DNA from: Acholoe squamosa
Lineage: Eukaryota; Annelida; Polychaeta; Phyllodocida; Polynoidae
Length of the DNA stretch: 64,000 nt
NCBI GenBank assembly: GCA_949317995.1
Contig: OX439039.1
Location: forward strand, 71,620,002-71,684,001
Direction of reading: 5' to 3'
Part shown: in pieces, positions 44,746 through 56,160 of the stretch
Position numbering within the stretch: the stretch's first letter is position 1
Layout: every line of letters begins with the position of its first letter
Notes under the pieces: model-generated
The model's input: the letters and a program-made list of their open reading frames with translations, nothing else
Databases searched by the model: none
What the model was told of the DNA's origin: nothing
Position numbers and translations under genes: made by a program

Positions 44746-44747
<2 letters not shown>

Positions 44748-44800
<53 letters not shown>
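44748..44800. repeat. TA dinucleotide microsatellite
   Basis: About 25 TA units follow the right end of the PAT-like element, possibly at its insertion site. Confidence 0.95.
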
Positions 44801-44801
<1 letters not shown>

Positions 44802-45687
44802 CTGAATTTGAGACTTGAAAACATGTCATTCATGCATCAATTCACACCACTCATTCATCACTCATTCACCCAGCTGTGTACCAACCCCCGCCCCCACCCA
44901 ATACCGGCATACTACTCCCACCTACTCTCGTTTAGTTTCCAATTACTGCGATTGGAAATGGAATAGATGTGGATAAATGGGACTAGTGCTTGTTATGAAA
45001 ATAATGGTAAATGGTAAGTAATAGTAGTCAGAATAGAAGTCACAAAATAATGACATATGGGATGACTGTGACCACTACATGACCACTGTTTCAATCATCA
45101 ACGACCAGATAAATGGACTATTTTTCGCAAGCCATTTTAAATTCCCATAGTTAGGAAGACTGCACCCGAAATCCCTAGCTCCTGAGACTGATTCATTTCA
45201 CCACAAGAATCCATGGTGTTAGCGAAACCCACATTGTACAAAAACTCACTATTCGACTCTTAGGGACTTCTTTCAAAACGTTGTAAGCTACCTGAAAATA
45301 CATTAAATACATGATTCAATGAGTCAGTGGAGGAATATATAGACACCTATTTCTGTCTACTACTTGCTAACTGTTAACCTATTCAGACCCAAAAATACAA
45401 GCCAAAATTCAAAGTAAAAAAAGTAATAAAAAATTGAGATCAGGAATGCCAGCTAACACCAGACCAGAAACCCGACCTTTTGATAGACAAGCAGATTGTA
45501 AGGGCTAACAAAATTAATTACTATTTATGACATGCAAAATAGCAATGGGTAAGTAATGTGCAGGGACATCAACATTGTCACAGATATAAAGGGCCACCTT
45601 TTGGTAAGAATGTTAGAAGGAAAAGAAAATATAGCAATAAGAACATTTTTAGGATCATGGCTTTGTTTGGTACATATCCATTTTCAG
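44801..45687. other. No gene recognised
   Basis: A pyrimidine-rich tract ending in TTTTCAG closes this stretch at 45687 and could be the acceptor for the next feature. Confidence 0.4.
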
Positions 45688-45835
45688 TGGATCTCCTTAA
45701 GAGAAACAAAAATGACTTCCACAGTTAGAAAACCACTATGCACCAGATGCAGCAATCATGGGATTAAGACTCTGCTAAGAGACTGCAAATTTTCCTGCAC
45801 AATACATATAGTGCCACACTTAAAAATTACTTTCG
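45688..45835 (+). CDS. Candidate exon with half of a DM (Doublesex/DMRT) zinc domain
   Basis: DM domains bind the DNA minor groove through two intertwined zinc sites and occur in DMRT sex-determination and developmental regulators. From ATG at 45712 the frame encodes KPLCTRCSNHG followed by LLRDCKFSC. The spacing of Cys, Cys, His, (Cys for His) and Cys (codons at 45739, 45748, 45757, 45784, 45796) is exactly that of the first five ligands of a DM domain. The last three cysteines, which complete site II, are not there; a His sits at the place of the second of them. The frame is bounded by TTTTCAG before 45688 and GTAAGAAT at 45836, good splice signals. No further DM exon was found nearby. It may be a diverged or broken DM gene, or chance. 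Confidence 0.4.
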
Positions 45836-48480
45836 GTAAGAATTAAGAACTGATATTGAGGGATAGCAAGTAATCAGTGGTCAACTGATCGGATACTTAG
45901 ATTTCTCCTTGCTGCTCTAACCACATAATTCGTACAATGTATGAAAGAGATGAATGATTAAACTAATGATATGTAGTGCACAAAGGTGTTGGTTGAGATG
46001 GCAAGAGATCATTGACCATCTGACTGCAGAATTGACCTTCTCCTCGCTTCCCTATTTTAACCAGTCTCAAGATAGCACACCCAATGTACACAGGACAAAC
46101 CAATTCTGTTCTCACTGCTAGCCAAGCAGGCAGTGAGGGTGAACCAAAAGGGAACATCATTTACAAAATAACAACAAGTAAGATGTAAGATCTATCACAT
46201 TGTCATAGACATCAAATACTATAAATTAATTACTCAGATTAAAGGTCAATTTAGGAACTTATCAGTCCTTAGGTAAGTTTGCCCCGTGGGATATTTTACT
46301 TAAGCGAAATAAGGATAAATTCCAGATATCACATCCACCTAGGCACGAGTCATAGACGTCACGGTATCAAGACACCATTATTGTTGAGGTCTTGTGAAGT
46401 TACACACATGTGTGAGCGTAATAACTGACACACCCAGAGATCAGTATGAGACTGACCGGAGACCTTTCTCCTCACCGCCCAGGTTATTTGCATACATGTA
46501 GGGTCAGAAAGGATTGAATATCAAACTGAAGAGATTCATTTGTAACATATGTGAGAAAACATTTTCAAAATTGTAATAACAGGACCTTAGTTGCGCTCTT
46601 AGCTGACATGATACATAAATTGACACATTAGAAGTTTTTAGAATGTCACTCGTGTGACTGCTCACCGCTGCACTCAACTACAAAGCCGATTAAACCAGTG
46701 ACTACTGAGGCAGGCACGCTGCACTAGTGCCCGGTGACAGGCACGACCAACAACATATATTTTGAAGGACTGACAACATTTGCACTGACTTCTAGCGGCC
46801 CAAAATAGGACCACCCAAGATCTTGGCATGCATGTGGCATCTTCAGAACCAATTGAGGAAGATACCATGCCAAATACAAATTGACATGGATTCCTGGAAT
46901 CCAATGGATATATCATTCCATCCAAGAAGATTGAAAAAGAAGCCAGGGACATAACAGGCCTAACCTGTTGAACCTTAAACAGATTTTAATAAGTACTTAT
47001 TTTAGACAACTATTTGAAATCTAATGCACACTTTAGACCTTCAGGAGATGGGCTACATCATGAGACGGGCTACCTCATAGGCCTATACATATTTGTGGTA
47101 AGATTGGAAGTGGACACATAATAAACTTTGAACCTTAAACCCATAGTCCAAAAACTCGAGAATTCAATGTATATGCCATACCTTCATTTGAATAGGAAGC
47201 CATGTATATACAGCCACAACCTACTTTGGTAAGATTTCACACATGAAAATATGATCGAATGATTGAATGAAATATATATATATTAAAACGGATTGGAATT
47301 ACAGTCTTTAGAATTGAAGAAAGAATAAAAAAATCAGGATAGAAGACATGATTCCAAAAGGAAATGAGAAAATACCAATTGGAATCAGAATATGACAGAT
47401 TTATAATCTGTATAAGATTGGAAAAGCGATAGCCACAGTTTTCAGTCTACACTTTCAAGACTGGGCAGGGACCCCAATCAAATAACGTCCAAGATGGCCA
47501 CCGCATTCCAGCCAGCATATTCCAGACCCCATCCAAACCACCCAACGTTACACAGCCACTCTCATCCACTCACACCCACTCACACTCACTCATACCACCG
47601 GCACCTTTCCAACCTAAATGTAAAAGTCACTGCGCGCTGTGGATTGGTCTTCTATTGTGTACTCAAATATGGTATTTTTCAGAAATTCATAATGTCACAA
47701 GTATTGGCAAATGTTTTGTCCATCAGATGGAGTGGTGCACTCAGCCTTACAACCTATAGTGACCAGTCGGATGACCACTCCTCCAGGGGCACACCCATAT
47801 AAAGTTCCATTGGATCCTCCATCGGTAAAACAAGCCATAATATAGCTTCACAATCCGCCTTACCAAGCAACGGCAGACTAACACCACAAAAGTAGCCCTA
47901 ATGTAAAGGCTTTATGGTCATAGTGACCAGCACGACCCCCATCCTGGGTTTAAGACACAGTACCGACCAGTGCTGCCTGTATCTTCGCTGACCACCCACC
48001 AACTGGTGGGAAAAGTATTTAATCTATCCAAACAGGGACTCCCATGTGATCAGGTCGTGCACAAACAAATGTCTCGGGACATTTGTTGTAGACAAGCTTC
48101 CATAGTTGATCTGTGAAAGCGAATATTGTCCTGGTTGTGGCGAGTCAACGTCCTTATTACCTCAAATACTCGTCATATAGAGATTTGCAGGCAATGGGAA
48201 TTTACATACACCGATATTTAACCAACCCGTTGTCATTTGTATGCTATTATTGATGACGCATACAGTGTTTCCCTTACTGAAACTAAAATAATGGGCAACC
48301 CATCATACAGGGTTAAATTAGCCTAAGTTGTAATGTTCATTGGTTGTATTTATTCCCAAGTAGACTATTTAGAGGCGTTATATAGTCTCATAAAACAAAC
48401 CTACGCAGGGGACCAATGTTCATTACAACCATATAAATGTTATTGAACAAGTAATCAATGGATAATTCATGATGAGTGTG
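45836..48480. other. No gene firmly recognised
   Basis: Mostly AT-rich. A frame with a good ATG context (AAGATGGCC) at 47494-47802 encodes 102 residues starting MATAFQPAYSRPHPNHP and a His/Thr/Ser-rich stretch made by a CACTCACACC-like simple repeat. No family match is evident and it may be chance. Confidence 0.4.
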
Positions 48481-48616
48481 TGTTAGCAAAGGATAATTGG
48501 CTTGCAGTCATCGCTGTTATGCGAGCAGTAGCGAACAAAATATATACGCCCGGAGCGGGACTCGTCCCGCCTACCTCTACAATCTAACCAAGCAAACACA
48601 CACCGTTTCTCGTCAG

Positions 48617-48688
48617 TCCCTGTGGCACACTGCATAGGGAGTTGGATATGGGATCTGAGACTGCAGGTTCGACCCCTACCCTGGCAAT
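48617..48688 (+). repeat. tRNA-derived SINE head or tRNA pseudogene
   Basis: An A-box-like TGGCACACTGCATAGGG (48622) and a good B box GGTTCGACCCC (48666-48676) stand at tRNA-like distance. The acceptor stem does not pair well, so this is a SINE promoter rather than a working tRNA. The region downstream to 48830 has two TGTTATCCWTGGATAAA words. Confidence 0.55.
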
Positions 48689-49290
48689 GAAAAATTTTGT
48701 AGGTTTTAACATGTAACATATGACATGTAAGGAGGCATGTTATCCATGGATAAAAGCACCAGGTGCCTGTTATCCTTGGATAAACGCACACCTTACAAAA
48801 GTCATGGTGCATGCATCATGGTGTGCAATATCGACAGGTATGTGCATGGGAATATCAAGAAAAAGCACCCAAAATCCTAAGGCGATTATTTAACAACCCA
48901 CAGATTGGAACTTGTCACGCCATTAGCCACCTCTGTATCTTGTTGACACAGCATCAGCAATTCCTAAGATATGATAAAATGTATGATTATTGACACTTGG
49001 TTAAGAGACTTAGTCCAAGTCCTTTGTTTTGTTTTGTATTTTATAGTGGTTATATTTTAAAACATTGCACTCTGTGTCTGCAAAGTCGGGAGACTTTGAA
49101 CCGAGGAGGGGAATTATGTCAGCATAATACATGCATTAAATTCATTAGAAATCCCACCATATAGTAATCTATATATAATTATCGCCTCCACTTATTAACC
49201 ACCCATATTTCACCTTTCTGTACAATTAGGCCCCCATTAAAACAATTATATGTAGGTCATATCACTAACAGTCCAGAATACATAATTAGC
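48689..49290. other. No gene recognised
   Basis: 49120-49155 shares ATTAAATTCATTAGAAATCC with 35409, an edge of a dispersed repeat. Confidence 0.5.
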
Positions 49291-49410
49291 GTTTAATCAA
49301 CGTTATGAGAGAGCACGCGTGGGTCTATGGTTCAATATTCCACGACCGCGAAGCGGGAGTGGAATATTGAACCATAGACCCACAAGTGCTCTCTCATAAC
49401 GTTGATTAAA
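49291..49410. mobile_element. Foldback element with 55-bp arms and CGCGAAGCGG loop
   Basis: GTTTAATCAACGTTATGAGA on the left pairs with its complement at 49390-49410, and the inner words GGGTCTATGGTTCAATATTCC pair exactly. The loop holds GACCGCGAAGCGGGAG. Arms differ by only a few bases, so it is young. Confidence 0.85.
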
Positions 49411-49545
49411 GCGTTTATCGAACATATTTCTCCATTTTGTATCAATTTCTTACCTTATAACCCCAGAATTAATCCAGGAGAAGACATTTTGTAAGTGCAT
49501 GCGATCCGCTAGCTTTGCCAACCCGACATGGCCATGTTGTCGTTC

Positions 49546-50010
49546 TGTCCGACATACCTCCACCTTTACACTCATTTTTCGGGTATAATCCAATAATGTC
49601 AAGTCCTGTACTTCTAACACAGCCAAATATACGATCTCTAGTTGGTGTTCGCCTTCATTTTGTCTCCATTTTCTTCGAAATAAATAAGAATCCATTGATT
49701 TTCCATACCGATCCAACGCACACGGCCCGGTACACGGCCATTGCTTCTTGTTGACAGAGCGGGTAGGTGCCCGGATGTAAAAACTAGGTCAGCCACGCGT
49801 CGAGCAAGGAATGGCCGGACGGGGCGGGTCCCGACTCGTATCGATGTGGAAAATCAATGGATTCTTATTTATTTCGAACAAAATGGAGAAATTAGGCATG
49901 GCATGTTCATATAGGATATCTAAGCATGGTTCTGTGTTAATAACTCCACCAGGCTCCATATATTCTAGGCTATCGAGGTGTGTAAACTTCAGGTATGTCG
50001 GACAATTTTT
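49546..50010. mobile_element. Long inverted-repeat element, arms about 190 bp
   Basis: GTCCGACATACCT at 49547 and its complement near 50008 mark the ends. The best paired block is TCGAAATAAATAAGAATCCA with its complement (49677 and 49856). The centre is GC-rich. Arms are diverged in the outer parts. Open frames inside simply read the arms. Confidence 0.75.
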
Positions 50011-50043
50011 TCAAATTCTTGATGAAGATTCATTTCTACCACC

Positions 50044-50115
50044 GGTCGGCTTGGTATAGTGGACAGCGAGCTCGCCTCCTGCCCCAGCGGCCGGGGATCG
50101 ATTCCCCGTTGAACC
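50044..50115 (+). repeat. tRNA-derived SINE head
   Basis: GGTCGGCTTGGTATAGTGG gives an A box (TTGGTATAGTGG, 50051) and GGATCGATTCC (50094-50104) a B box, at tRNA spacing. The acceptor stem pairs poorly. The tail to about 50180 would be the SINE body. Confidence 0.65.
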
Positions 50116-50317
50116 TAAACGGTTTTAACAGGAAATGTATGGAGGAGTTGACTTTGTATATTCCTCCAATTTATTAACATATCCAGATTGAAACTAGCAG
50201 CCTCTTGAAGACGAAGAAAAGGTCTGAGAGTGCGTTATGGCTGGATAACGCACTGGGGTTATGAGCAAAAAAGCACTCCTGAGGCTCAAATAGTTAGATA
50301 ATACATAATAAAGAGAT

Positions 50318-50390
50318 AACCATTATGCAGGATATCTATTATGCAGGATTAGCCATTATGTATGATAACCATCATGCAGGGCTATCCCAT
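50318..50390. repeat. Minisatellite of ATAACCATTATGCAGG type
   Basis: Four degenerate units of 17-22 bp. Upstream, a perfect 9-bp stem GTGCGTTAT / ATAACGCAC lies at about 50230-50254. Confidence 0.7.
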
Positions 50391-52845
50391 AGTGAGGCCC
50401 ATGGACCAGTTCATTCCAGTATGGACCAGACCTGACAGGCCCATGGGACAGGATATCCATATCCCCATTAGAAGAACCAGTAGCAGTCCTGACCATCATC
50501 CAGCTCAGACGTAGGTTGTGCAGCGCCACCTTCTGGTATACAATATCATAGCCATGCAGCATTATGTGCTGTACTTAATAGATTAACTATTCATACAGGC
50601 ATGCCAAGCCTGGAACCATAGATTTCCTATGGTAATACTGGAGTGCATGATGGAGATCATCATCACGGGACGGAAGGACTTTTTATTATATTGTAAGCAG
50701 GGTATGGAATCTCTTACAATGGAAATGTGTATCATCTCATTAGTCAAGCGAGAAGTATTGTTCCTGATGAAAGGTCAATTGATAAGCCTATGCAACAAAA
50801 AGAGACATATAAATTGTATCTATGGGTTCTTGAGTTATCTCTTTATCAATGTCACTGAGAATCATCATATTAAAAAGGATTTCTCGACCTGACACAACGT
50901 TGATTCAATGTTCTGTGCCAATTGGGTGTGTTATACTTTTCCCTCTTCACAGGAAGACTAGCCAACTAATTTCTTTGAAATCTCTTTGTGTGAGCTTCTA
51001 GTGCTATTTTCCTTATGATCTTCTTTCCCATCATAAGTCTCTAATCAAAGTGCTCTTTATTTATGGAGTGAGACATGAAAGCACCAATTCCTTTCTAGAG
51101 GAATCACTCCACTTTCAATAACCCGTTAAGGAACCTACTTATAAAAGGCAGAGGTCAGCTGCAGAATATTCAAAAGACAGGTAGAATATATACAGGTAAG
51201 CAGGATCTACCTGAATAAAGGATATGCTTAACTAATGAGATCACCTGAACACCTAGATTCTCTACACTTTACGGCTCATGGTCCTCACCTTTGGTATTTT
51301 ATGGCATCTCTAATACCGAAAGGTCGGGCCTATTTACAATATAGGCACCCTTTTCATCTTTAGGTCAGAACTCTGCAAGCGATTCAATATTTGAGATCAA
51401 ATTGCTGTTTTACAAAGGTTCACTGCTTTTTGTTTGTGTCTTTTTTGTATAGACGGCCTCAGGTACAGGAAATGATAGAAAACATGCTTAAATATCAGCA
51501 ATTTCAGTTTAAGACTTTACATTGCCGATATGCCCTATACTATTGTATGTAACAACATAATAAAAGACCTATCTAGTCCGACATATGATATACTGATGCC
51601 ATTTGCCTCCATGTCCATACACTATTATTGTCCTGTAGCAAAGACAGTCATATGTAGCAAAGCATATCTGCTCCACTTATTTTGGATAGAGAAACATTGT
51701 TAGAGATCTACACTTAAGAATATTGTTGAAGAAGCCTGGAACTTAAAACATCTTACTCTAGTGAGACCATTATTCGTTTTTTAAGCCTTGTAAGATGGAC
51801 TATGGTACAGAATGTTATGTATGGAATTTGTGACCCACATTATTGTGAACCAAGGATGTGTTTCCACATGAATCTAGAATGTGGTTTATTGGTAAACATT
51901 AAATGCAAGTACCTGCAGTATCCAATCATGAGAGTCTCCTATTAACATGCAGAGAGATAAACTAATTGGCATAGCAGTTGGCCACAGAAATATCAGATAT
52001 AGAAAATGAAGTCAAGATAATAAGAATCAGCAGTAAAATGTTAGCTTTTGCATTATTTAGTGGAGAAGTGCAATCGTATTGATTCTTTGAAGTAAAATCA
52101 GGACATACGTCTGTGCCTTATGCTTTCTGCTATTTTGTTTGACCTTTACTTTTTTCTTTGTGTTCATTTTTGACTGGAGAGGAACATTTCTAGCTGGTCG
52201 ACCAACATTCAAAGTTCAATGGGCCTTATTCATGGGCCTTATTTCATGGCCCAATGGGTTAATAGGCCCAGTAAAGAGTATTAGCAGATTTTCTAGCCTT
52301 GCTGTCTGAAGATAATGCTACACAATCTAATTCCAACAATAGTACACAAATAAAGCTATCAATGAGGACCATATTTACTATTCAGTTAAGTTTTCATGTT
52401 CTAGATGTTAACCAAAAGAAACATTTGTAGTAAGTGCTTAGTCATCACCTAAAACAAGGCTTGTTTGAATGTAAATAAAGCCACTAGTTCTGCGCCCACA
52501 TGAGTCCACTTCAGCTGTTGTGTGTGGTGTTTTGTGAGGCTTCATAGAGAGTTTATTGATTTTCCAAAATGAATAATGATGTTTGTATAGGTTACATGAG
52601 TGTGGCTATAATATTGGATATGATGGCGGCTGTGTTGACACAAGGGGACTGCAGGACATTACATATAACCTTTAAGGGGGACATATTGGAGCAGATCTAT
52701 GCTGCAATAATGAAAGAATGATTCCGGTTTTTATCAATACCTTTGCAATATCATAGATTGTGAGATTAGTGAAAATTTGCCCGATCGACAGCAGTAGAAT
52801 GAACGCTTTAGTGAGTATACTTGTCAGAACCGTCTGTGCTGCATT
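50391..52845. other. No gene recognised
   Basis: AT-rich. A frame at 50629-50892 (87 codons) shows no motif. No inverted termini were found. Confidence 0.5.
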
Positions 52846-53230
52846 AAGGCATCATTATGCTGAATGTATGGGACTGATACACTCCTGAAGGGCAATCATG
52901 ATGCCCCAATGTAATACTGGTGATCAGACCCACCAACACTGCATTGATGCATCATGCTGACATAGATGAAGTATGTCTCCCTAAAGGGTTAAGGGCAGCA
53001 TTATGCTTCAATTCACTATGCCTCTCTCTTTGTAAGCAGGATATATGAAGATGGTGCATTGGTAGCCCTAATGGGCAACCTCCTGCTATTGTATGGATCT
53101 ATGTATCATGCTGACCCTATAGTTTTAATCCCCTCACAGAGGTCCGACATGATGCACAACAATGTGTTAGCCTCTGATGTTAATTACAATGGTGTATCAT
53201 GCCAAGAAAAATCTTGAGGCATCATAACGC
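52846..53230. repeat. Cluster of GCATCATGCTGAC-like repeat words
   Basis: ACACTGCATTGATGCATCATGC (split by one mismatch from 4250-4270) and several GCATCATRMTGAC, CCCTAATGGGC and CTAAAGGGTTAA words recur within 400 bases. It is a dispersed repeat family related to 4248-4375. Confidence 0.55.
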
Positions 53231-53485
53231 TCTTAAAGAAAGTTGGGTTCATCTTCAAGCATTTCCATGTAGATATAATAGATAAACTGAATGCCAGAGA
53301 AAATCATATGCTAGCAGTAATTCATCTCACTCCTGTCTATTTAGCTGGTTGTGTTTCTTTTCAAGCAATTATCATATTCCATCGCTATTATGTGCTTTCT
53401 ACGGACATGTTAATTCATTGAAAAACCTATACCTGTATGACAGATTGAGCCAATAGAATACTCAAACTTACCTTTATATTACCTT

Positions 53486-53978
53486 CCCAGTGGGCACACA
53501 ATGTTGCATCAACATTGACAACCAGTTGATGTTATGTTGATGGTGTTGATCAACCTGTTTTCAACACTTTTTCAATATTTGTATTTCAACATTGTCAACC
53601 ATCACCATTTCAACATCCAGTCAACAGTTGACATATCAATGTTGAAATATTGTTGTCAACTCAACGTTGATTCAACATTGATTTGTCAATGTTGAATCAA
53701 CAATATTGATTTCAATGTTGATACAATGTTGATTCAACATTGATATGTCAACAAAACAACTGTCAACGTTGTTTCAATATTGTTGAAACAATGTTGAGTC
53801 AACATAGAAAAACAAACATTGAATCAGCGCTGATGGTTAGATGTTGAATCACAGTTGATTTTGAGTATGTTGTTTCAACTTTCAATTTCAACTCTATTTC
53901 AACCCTAAATCAATGTTGATATGCAAACATTGCAAACGTTGTTTCAATGCTGAATCAACATTGATGTGCCCAGTGGGT
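53486..53978. mobile_element. CCCAGTGGGCACA element filled with TTGATTCAACATTGA-like repeats
   Basis: The left tip CCCAGTGGGCACA and right tip TGTGCCCAGTGGG are inverted with one mismatch. The 490-bp interior is almost wholly made of TCAACATTGA / TCAATGTTGA words in both orientations, so a single strand can fold in many ways. No coding sequence. A partial copy lies at 35157. Confidence 0.85.
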
Positions 53979-54130
53979 TATTACATTTAACCTCTAATGT
54001 ATACCACATCTTCGTTGTGGGCCAGTTCGATCCAAGATTTAATTCAGTGGTAAAACTCAATGTTATTTCATTTGATATTTCATTTGATAAGTTGCAGTAG
54101 TTGACTTAATGTGTATATACCACGAGACCA

Positions 54131-54370
54131 CACTGTAAAAAAAATGTCATTGAAATAACGAAGGATTCCTCATCCCAAAGTTGCCAGAGATCAGATCTGA
54201 CATTATTTTCACAGAGGTGTCATTATTTTAACAGTGATTTCTTGTACCAACGCACTGTCACCTGTAGCTTCTTGGAAAAACTACACTGGCTCCCTGTTGT
54301 ATAATTGCGGTGATTCACTTTTCAGTTTTACAAAGATCCCTGGTAGATTCAACTGTTATTTTTTACAGTG
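54131..54370. mobile_element. Short MITE with CACTGTAAAAAA termini
   Basis: CACTGTAAAAAA at the left pairs with TTTTTTACAGTG at the right. Length 240 bp. The tips resemble those of the element at 21381-22250 (CACTGCAAAAA). Confidence 0.75.
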
Positions 54371-55218
54371 CACAGTTCTTGATAGTGGGCCGTCTACTAC
54401 AAAATAATATTTTAGTTTCCAGAAAACTCGAGATTTGAACATTGTCAGTGTTGTGGCACAAAATGTATTTCAAATTTCCTTCAAAAGAGACCATCATTAC
54501 ACATATACAGGCTGTAAATCCAACTAGTTCGTCGGAAATTGCTTCAGAAAATCTAAGCTTCGTCACATCTGTTGAAGCCATAGCAGGAGGCGTGGTTCTA
54601 TATTAAGGTAAGAATTCTGCTTATGGCCTAATTATATCTATATTCTCATCTCGTTTTATATTCAATGACATGTAGAATCTAAAAACGCTGGGACAAATAG
54701 ACTTGTTATCATGAATATCCTAATTATAGAACATCCAATCGAGCCCAAGTTGGTAGGCTATTATCCTTTTTCCTATATAATGTGATTATTTTCTTGCACA
54801 TTAAAGGCCTATGATTATTTTCCTACAAATTATCCATGATGTACCTAATTTCTGAAAATTACCCAGGATGCATCTAATTTTACTGTTGTAACCAATAGCT
54901 TGAAAAATATTTTACTTTTGCTGGCATGATGCTATATATTGTTTAAACCGTTTTGAGCTAGATAGAATGGCAGTCCTGCTAGGAAACTCGGTGGCCATAT
55001 CGATTCACATATTGAAATCATGAATAAAAGGGGCACTATAAAAATGGCCACTCATACAAAGACCCTGGCTTGTGAAAGGAACTCACACAAAGGAATATAC
55101 TTGTATCCAAATCGGCCTGAATACTCTCTGAAGCACAGCCTAATGAGGGGCTAGGCAAGCACCCAACCCTATCTTTTCTTCTAAATCACATAGACCCCCC
55201 CCCCTAATCCTGCCTTCT
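54371..55218. other. No gene recognised
   Basis: A 72-codon minus-strand frame ending at the MITE edge (54581-54363) shows no motif. The rest is AT-rich. Confidence 0.5.
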
Positions 55219-55455
55219 CACTGAGGACATTATTTATCAACATGGGGTGGATGGTGGGGTTGAGGGGGGCGCAACATTTTCAGACCCCTCCTGAGGGGGG
55301 CGTAAAGGATTTTGGACCCTCTTGAGGCGGGGGTGCACCTCTGGCATGGGGGGGCGCAGAAAACTTTGACTGTCGTCGAGGGGGGCGTAAAAAAAAATTT
55401 GCGCATCCGCAGGAAAACCCACCACCCGCCCTATTGATAAAAATGACCACTCCCT
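55219..55455. mobile_element. G-rich inverted-repeat DNA element, copy 4
   Basis: GACATTATTTATCAACA at the left and TTGATAAAAATGACCACTCC at the right match the ends of the copies at 4941 and 5519; the interior keeps the G-run and AAAATTTT-type blocks. The outer 8 bases of the left end are diverged. Confidence 0.78.
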
Positions 55456-56030
55456 TAGGAAAGTTCAATATACCTATAAGAGTTTCTCATGCACCTAATT
55501 GTCCCCGCTTTTTCCCCACAAATCATATAAGGTATCAGATTGTACTGGGGGAATCAACATGGGTGCCCTGGAGGGGGTGCCTTGGGGGAGGAGGAGGCCC
55601 CACCTAGGTTTGTAGTTTATGGTGACATCTGGTACCACGGTCAGTGCATGGGGGGGGGAGGAGGGGGGGCTGTCCCCTCCTGCTGGGTTATGCAGCTAGT
55701 CGTGACACTAACCCATTCATCATCAGTGTAGAGCCTGTAGTGTTCTCTATATATATCACAGGACTCATGACCCATTTCACCCAACCCTGCCCTGGAGTGT
55801 AGGGTAGCCTCTCAGTCTGTAGAGGTGGACCAACATGCTGAAATGAGGGTAGAGTAGCGAGCCTGACAATCGCTGACCCATAATGGTGTATAAGTACCTC
55901 CTCTCAAGATTGAAAGGGGAAACGGGCTTGTGCATGCCAAGAATTGCTGAGGGAGTAGAGACTAGTATGCTCTAAATGTGATTGTATATCTTCATTGCAA
56001 TATTTCAGTATTTTACCACAAAATACTTTA
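55456..56030. other. No gene recognised; G-rich stretch
   Basis: 55540-55690 is unusually G-rich (several runs of 7-9 G) but has no repeat edge that I could identify. Confidence 0.45.
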
Positions 56031-56160
56031 GTTATAGCTGTAGTTGCTCGTATAAGTGCCCGGGCGCTCATTGATTTCAATCGCACTGTATAACTGGCAC
56101 TTGTAAATATAAGACCGGTGCTTATTTGAGACCCCAGCACTTAAACGGGTCATTACAGTA
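56031..56160. repeat. Dispersed relative of the 77-bp array edge
   Basis: AAGACCGGTGCTTATTTGAG and CACTTAAACGGGTCATTACA resemble the last unit and border of the array at 33141-33810. GCCCGGGCGCTCATT near 56059 may be the matching opposite end. Confidence 0.55.

Larger units (their letters stand above)
40826..44747 (+). mobile_element. PAT-like tyrosine-recombinase retrotransposon with split direct repeats
   Basis: The gene order is Gag, RT, RNase H, tyrosine recombinase. Terminal layout: repeat A1 at 40826-40958; B1 at 44230-44408; A2 at 44409-44618; B2 at 44701-44744. This A1 / genes / B1-A2-B2 plan is the split direct repeat described for PAT and Ngaro elements. Together with the DIRS-type RNase H and recombinase and no visible hydrolase frame, it supports PAT-like. 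Gag and RT are broken and an internal deletion removed the N-terminal half of RT, but the recombinase is open. Confidence 0.88.

Noticed and set aside
49450-50059. Frames of 79-88 codons on both strands
   Set aside because: They read the arms of a long inverted repeat, so similar peptides appear on opposite strands.
50044-50115. Functional tRNA gene
   Set aside because: A and B boxes are good but the acceptor stem does not pair, so a SINE head is more likely.
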